Below, one piece after another: positions 60,899-64,000 of a stretch of DNA of 64,000 nt. Position numbers and translations under genes: made by a program. This DNA is from Deltaproteobacteria bacterium (lineage in GTDB: Bacteria > Myxococcota_A > UBA796 > GCA-2862545), in assembly GCA_006226595.1 (NCBI GenBank), contig SBGP01000116.1, positions 1-64,000 of the forward strand, in the 5' to 3' direction. The notes beneath the pieces were generated by a model. It worked only from the letters and a program-made list of their open reading frames with translations, was not told where the DNA came from and ran no database searches. The stretch's first letter is position 1. Every line of letters begins with the position of its first letter.

Positions 60899-62191
60899 CT
60901 AGCGGCCGAGGGTCGCTCCACCCGCGATGCGCCACGGGTCGTCCTCGGTGAAGAACAGCCCATCGTCGCCCGCCGGCTGGCTCAGGTCGGGCGCGGTGGT
61001 CGGGTTGCACGGCCCGAGGCCCTCGAACAGCCGCGCGAAGTCAGCGTCGTTGCCTTCCGTCGCGCAGCTCCACAACGTGATCTGCGCCTCGCCCCAGCCG
61101 TCGAAGGCCGCCGGGCTGTCGACTACCGCGAAGTCCTCGATCTCGACCTCCGCGCCCGCGTCGGTGGCGAGCAGCAGCCCGGCCTCCCCCGCCGAGAACA
61201 CGCTGTTTCGGGCGAAGCGGATGTCCGGAGCCTCGGCGCGCGAGGTCTCGAGGTGGAACCCGTCGTGACCGGGCCGGATCACGGCGTTGTCGAGGAAGGT
61301 CATCGACCCGATCGGAGAGAAGTAGTCGCTGACCTGAAAGCCCTCCCGCCGCGTGTCGAGCACGAGGTTCTCGCTGTACAGGCCGGAAGACGCGACCTCG
61401 ATGCCCCAGTCGCTGCGGAGCACCACGTTGCGCCGCACCACCACGTCGACCAGCCGGTCCTTCACGTTGATGGCGTCGTCCTGGGTGCTCCACGGGGTCC
61501 GGCAGTCGTGGACGAGGTTGTTCTCGATTCGCAGGCGCACGTGGCTGTCGGCGTCCTCGCCCTCGGAGCCGCCGATGTACAGGCACTCCCCGTGCTGGTC
61601 GTAGATGTGGCTGTTGCGCACCGTGAAGTTCGTCGACGGGTAGCCGCTGCGGCTCGAATACTGCAGGTGCACCGCCGGCGAGCCGCGGTTGTCGTGCACC
61701 TCGACGTCCTCGATGACCACGTCGTCTCCGGACTCCCAGTAGATGCCCTTGTCACGAGAGCCCGTGACCTCGAAGCCGCGCACGGTCACCCGGTGGGTCG
61801 GGTCGCTGTCGTAGGGCGTGAGGATGCCGGCGACCACGGCGCGGCCGGCTTCTTCGCCGCCACCGTCGAGGTGCAGTCGGTAGGGACCGTCGTCGGTGCG
61901 CCGCACGGTGAACCGCGGGTAGCGGCCGCCGGGCGTGAAGCGGACCACGACGTGGTTGTCGGCCAGCGCGTCGTTCACCGCGGCCCAGTCGAGCTCGTCG
62001 CCCTCCGCGAGGTCGAAGACCTCGGCGCCACCGGGCTCGTTGAACTGCGGCTGCACGAAGGGCAGACAAGCGCACGAGCCCTCGTACACGACGGCGTGGC
62101 CCGGGTTCTCTGCGGGGCACACGCAGGGGTCGAGGCTCGGGCGGCAGGCGGCGAGCAGCAGGAGCAGGGGCAGGGGCAGGGGCAGGCGCAT
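60899..62191 (-). CDS. Right-handed beta-helix lipoprotein
   Basis: 430 residues. The signal peptide (MRLPLPLPLLLLLAAC) makes it a lipoprotein. After a Cys-rich N-terminal 30 residues, residues 120-380 hold the repeating N-N/D-x-V/I pattern of parallel beta-helices (VVIEDVEVHDNRG, FTVRNSHIYDQHG, LRIENNLVHDC, VVVRRNVVLRS). It resembles pectate-lyase/PbH1-type carbohydrate enzymes, but the catalytic residues cannot be judged by eye. It lies between the two ECF sigma genes, reading leftward. Confidence 0.78.
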   Translation of the reverse strand: MRLPLPLPLLLLLAACRPSLDPCVCPAENPGHAVVYEGSCACLPFVQPQFNEPGGAEVFDLAEGDELDWAAVNDALADNHVVVRFTPGGRYPRFTVRRTDDGPYRLHLDGGGEEAGRAVVAGILTPYDSDPTHRVTVRGFEVTGSRDKGIYWESGDDVVIEDVEVHDNRGSPAVHLQYSSRSGYPSTNFTVRNSHIYDQHGECLYIGGSEGEDADSHVRLRIENNLVHDCRTPWSTQDDAINVKDRLVDVVVRRNVVLRSDWGIEVASSGLYSENLVLDTRREGFQVSDYFSPIGSMTFLDNAVIRPGHDGFHLETSRAEAPDIRFARNSVFSAGEAGLLLATDAGAEVEIEDFAVVDSPAAFDGWGEAQITLWSCATEGNDADFARLFEGLGPCNPTTAPDLSQPAGDDGLFFTEDDPWRIAGGATLGR

Positions 62192-62220
62192 GCCACGTTG
62201 TACCCGGGGGATGCGCGGAC

Positions 62221-63384
62221 CTACAGCCCTTCTTGCTCGAGCAGCTCGATCCGCTCGATGGTGCTCACCACCACGCGCCGTAGCTCGGGGGACAGCGGCC
62301 CGGCGGCCGCGGAGTCGAGGGCCTTGAGGGCCTCGGTGGTCAGGCCCTGGTTCTGGGCGCAGATGCCGCGCCATGCCTGGGCCTCGGCGCGCTGGAGTCC
62401 CGTCGCGGCGCCGGCGAGCTCCCGGTAGTAGGGCAGGGCCATGGCGCAGTCGCGCAGCCCGTCCTTCGCGAGTCGCGCCTGCAGCTCGAGCAGGTCCAGT
62501 CGGCGAGGCAGCCCGGGGTGGGCGGCGCGGACCTCGGCGAGCATGCGTACCGCCTCTCCCGCGGGAAGGCGGGTGGCGCGGACCTCGGCGACGCGCACGA
62601 TGGCTTCCTGGGTCTCGGCGGCACGGGGCCAGTCCTCCTCGAGGGTCGCGAGGGCGGCGACCAGCGCCTCCGTGGGCGCGTTGGCCCCCACCAGGTCGAG
62701 GAGCTGCGCGAGCTGGGAGGCGGCGTCCGGGCGCTCGACCGGGGCGGGGGCGACGACGACCGGGGCGGGCGCGGGCCGTACGGGCCGCGGCAACGAGACG
62801 TGCTTCTGAGCGGGCAAGGCGGCTGGTGCCTGTGCGCTCACCCAGCGCTGCCCGGCGTGCAGCGCGACCTCCGCGCCATCGGGAGCGAGCAGGGTGGCGG
62901 TGCCGGCGATCACCCGCACCTCGACCCGGTCCGCGGCCATCGACACCTGGAAGTCGCCGCTGTCGGCGCGAAGCTCGAAGTCGCCCGCGAGCAGGGCAAA
63001 CGAGCGGGTCGCGCGCAGCGAGGCCGCGCCGTCCGCGAGCCGGAGCACCGCGACGCTTCCGTCCTCGACGAGGGTGAGCTCGCCGACGACCTCGGCGAAG
63101 ATGCCGGCGACGAAGGGCTCGTCGGCCACGGGCACTTCGCGCACGACCTCGACTTCGCGGACTACCTCGCGCACGGTGGGCGATGGGCGAAGCAGCAGGA
63201 GCACCGCGGCGGCGAGTGCGAGCACCAGGGCGGGCGCGGCGACCCACGAGGACTGGGGTCGGGGTGTACGCACGCGGGCCAGCAGCGCGCGGACCTCTTC
63301 CTCGGAGGCAGCGGTGCCCTGGGCGAGCTCGCGGGCCAGCTCGTGCGGCAGGGACTCGGAGATGGGGCCGAGCTCGTCGCTCAT
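62221..63384 (-). CDS. FecR-like membrane protein, putative anti-sigma partner
   Basis: 387 residues. An N-terminal cytoplasmic helix region (about 1-45) and a single transmembrane segment near 47-67 are followed by a FecR-like beta-domain (about 100-190: GELTLVEDGSVAVLRLADGAASLRATRSFALLAGDFELRADSGDFQVSMAADRVEVRVIAGTATL), a Pro-rich linker and TPR-like helices at the end. The start overlaps the upstream sigma gene (ATGA). This arrangement is that of an anti-sigma regulator whose outside part senses a signal or polymer. What it senses is unknown. Confidence 0.8.
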   Translation of the reverse strand: MSDELGPISESLPHELARELAQGTAASEEEVRALLARVRTPRPQSSWVAAPALVLALAAAVLLLLRPSPTVREVVREVEVVREVPVADEPFVAGIFAEVVGELTLVEDGSVAVLRLADGAASLRATRSFALLAGDFELRADSGDFQVSMAADRVEVRVIAGTATLLAPDGAEVALHAGQRWVSAQAPAALPAQKHVSLPRPVRPAPAPVVVAPAPVERPDAASQLAQLLDLVGANAPTEALVAALATLEEDWPRAAETQEAIVRVAEVRATRLPAGEAVRMLAEVRAAHPGLPRRLDLLELQARLAKDGLRDCAMALPYYRELAGAATGLQRAEAQAWRGICAQNQGLTTEALKALDSAAAGPLSPELRRVVVSTIERIELLEQEGL

Positions 63385-63974
63385 TCGAGCCCCCATGCGT
63401 GGCGGGCGCTGTCCGGTACCCACTCGCCGGCGCTCGCACGCTGCTCGAGCAGGGTGCGCAGGGACTTCCGGGCGCGATGCACCCGCGAGTACACCGTGCC
63501 CACGGCGACGCCGAGCAGCTCGGCGACCTCGGGCGCGCCGCGCTCTTCGAGATCGCACAGCACCAGGACCTCGCGCTGTTCCGCGGAGAGCGCCTCCAGC
63601 GCGAGCTGGAGCTGGTGGCGTCGCCAGGCGGCGTGTACCCGCGCATCGGCGGTGGGCAGGGGCGTGGCCGGCTCGCGCACGTCGTGCAGGCCGATGAACC
63701 GCCGGAAGCTGGCGCGGCGCCGAGCGTTGGCGACGACCCGCCGGGTGATGCCGTACAGCCAGCCCTCGACCGGACGTTCCGGGTCGAAGGTGTGCAGCTT
63801 GCGGATGGCCACGGAGAACACGTCCTGAGCCACGTCCTCGGCGTCCAGCCACGGGCCGCCGAGCCGCCGAACCCAGTCGAGCACCCGGCGCGCGTTGGCC
63901 CGGTAGAACGCGTCGATCGCGGTAGCGTCTCCGCGTGCGAGTGCGTGCGCGTCGATGGCGATCTCGAGGGGCAT
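63381..63974 (-). CDS. ECF-type RNA polymerase sigma factor
   Basis: 197 residues from the ATG at 63974 (GGTGA 6 nt upstream); a GTG three codons earlier is possible. Region 2 is WLDAEDVAQDVFSVAIRKLHTFDPERPVEGWLYGITRRVVANARRR; region 4 is LSAEQREVLVLCDLEERGAPEVAELLGVAVGTVYSRVHRARKSL. Its stop overlaps the FecR-like gene, so the two form a classic sigma/anti-sigma pair. The promoter region lies at the right window edge. Confidence 0.92.
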   Translation of the reverse strand: MPLEIAIDAHALARGDATAIDAFYRANARRVLDWVRRLGGPWLDAEDVAQDVFSVAIRKLHTFDPERPVEGWLYGITRRVVANARRRASFRRFIGLHDVREPATPLPTADARVHAAWRRHQLQLALEALSAEQREVLVLCDLEERGAPEVAELLGVAVGTVYSRVHRARKSLRTLLEQRASAGEWVPDSARHAWGLE

Positions 63975-64000
63975 GGGCTTCACCGCGAGCCCCCGAGGTC

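Overview
The window is about 70% GC by eye and gene-dense, with frequent ATGA/GTGA gene overlaps and many convergent pairs whose stop codons touch or overlap. Five protein-kinase genes, a kinase fused to a formylglycine-generating-enzyme-like domain, a MopE-type protein with nine Cys/Asp metal-binding repeats, many short-signal lipoproteins with (Asp-Ser/Thr/Ala)n spacers and two ECF sigma factors together point to a Myxococcota-like (former deltaproteobacterial) chromosome. No rRNA, tRNA, CRISPR or phage genes were seen.

Layout. 1-7.8 kb: two kinase genes (the first cut by the left edge), a 7Fe ferredoxin, a sulfatase-fold protein and a membrane-bound spermidine-synthase-like protein. 8-21 kb: the MopE-like lipoprotein, a DsbD-alpha-like protein, a LOG-family hydrolase, a coupled kinase/TPR-lipoprotein/DUF4292-lipoprotein operon, a c-type cytochrome, a beta-CASP nuclease and a frameshifted EamA transporter. 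21.2-31.2 kb: one nuoABCDHIJKLMN operon for an 11-subunit complex I with no nuoEFG. 31.2-45 kb: lipoproteins, the kinase-FGE fusion, an MFS/ArsR-rhodanese operon, a cluster of Asp-repeat lipoproteins with a clear rearrangement junction near 39572, an rRNA-methyltransferase-like protein and small enzymes. 45-54.6 kb: a Y1 (HUH) REP-associated tyrosine transposase, then a nine-gene leftward operon that resembles actinobacterial steroid side-chain catabolism (SCP2, DUF35, two thiolase-fold Ltp proteins, FadD, SDR, thioesterase, two FadE). 55-64 kb: small membrane proteins and lipoproteins, a RecF/OLD-like ATPase with a coupled partner, an AmpG-like transporter, two ECF sigma genes (one coupled to a FecR-like membrane protein) and a beta-helix lipoprotein.

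Two points stand out. First, four intergenic arrays (about 7.9, 20.9, 44.9 and 54.8 kb) share one design: a 13-bp palindrome GGGGTC(T/A)GACCCC plus a 5-bp spacer, repeated with an exact 18-bp period, in both orientations. One array lies directly upstream of the only transposase in the window, so the set looks like a transposase with its dispersed non-autonomous palindrome arrays. The four fall into two subfamilies by their flanks. Second, the steroid-like operon is preceded by two sites that match the KstR consensus TnnAACnnGTTnnA exactly, one of them a perfect palindrome (TAGAACATGTTCTA), although no regulator gene is in the window.

All functional calls come from reading motifs in the translated sequence. 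No database search was run.
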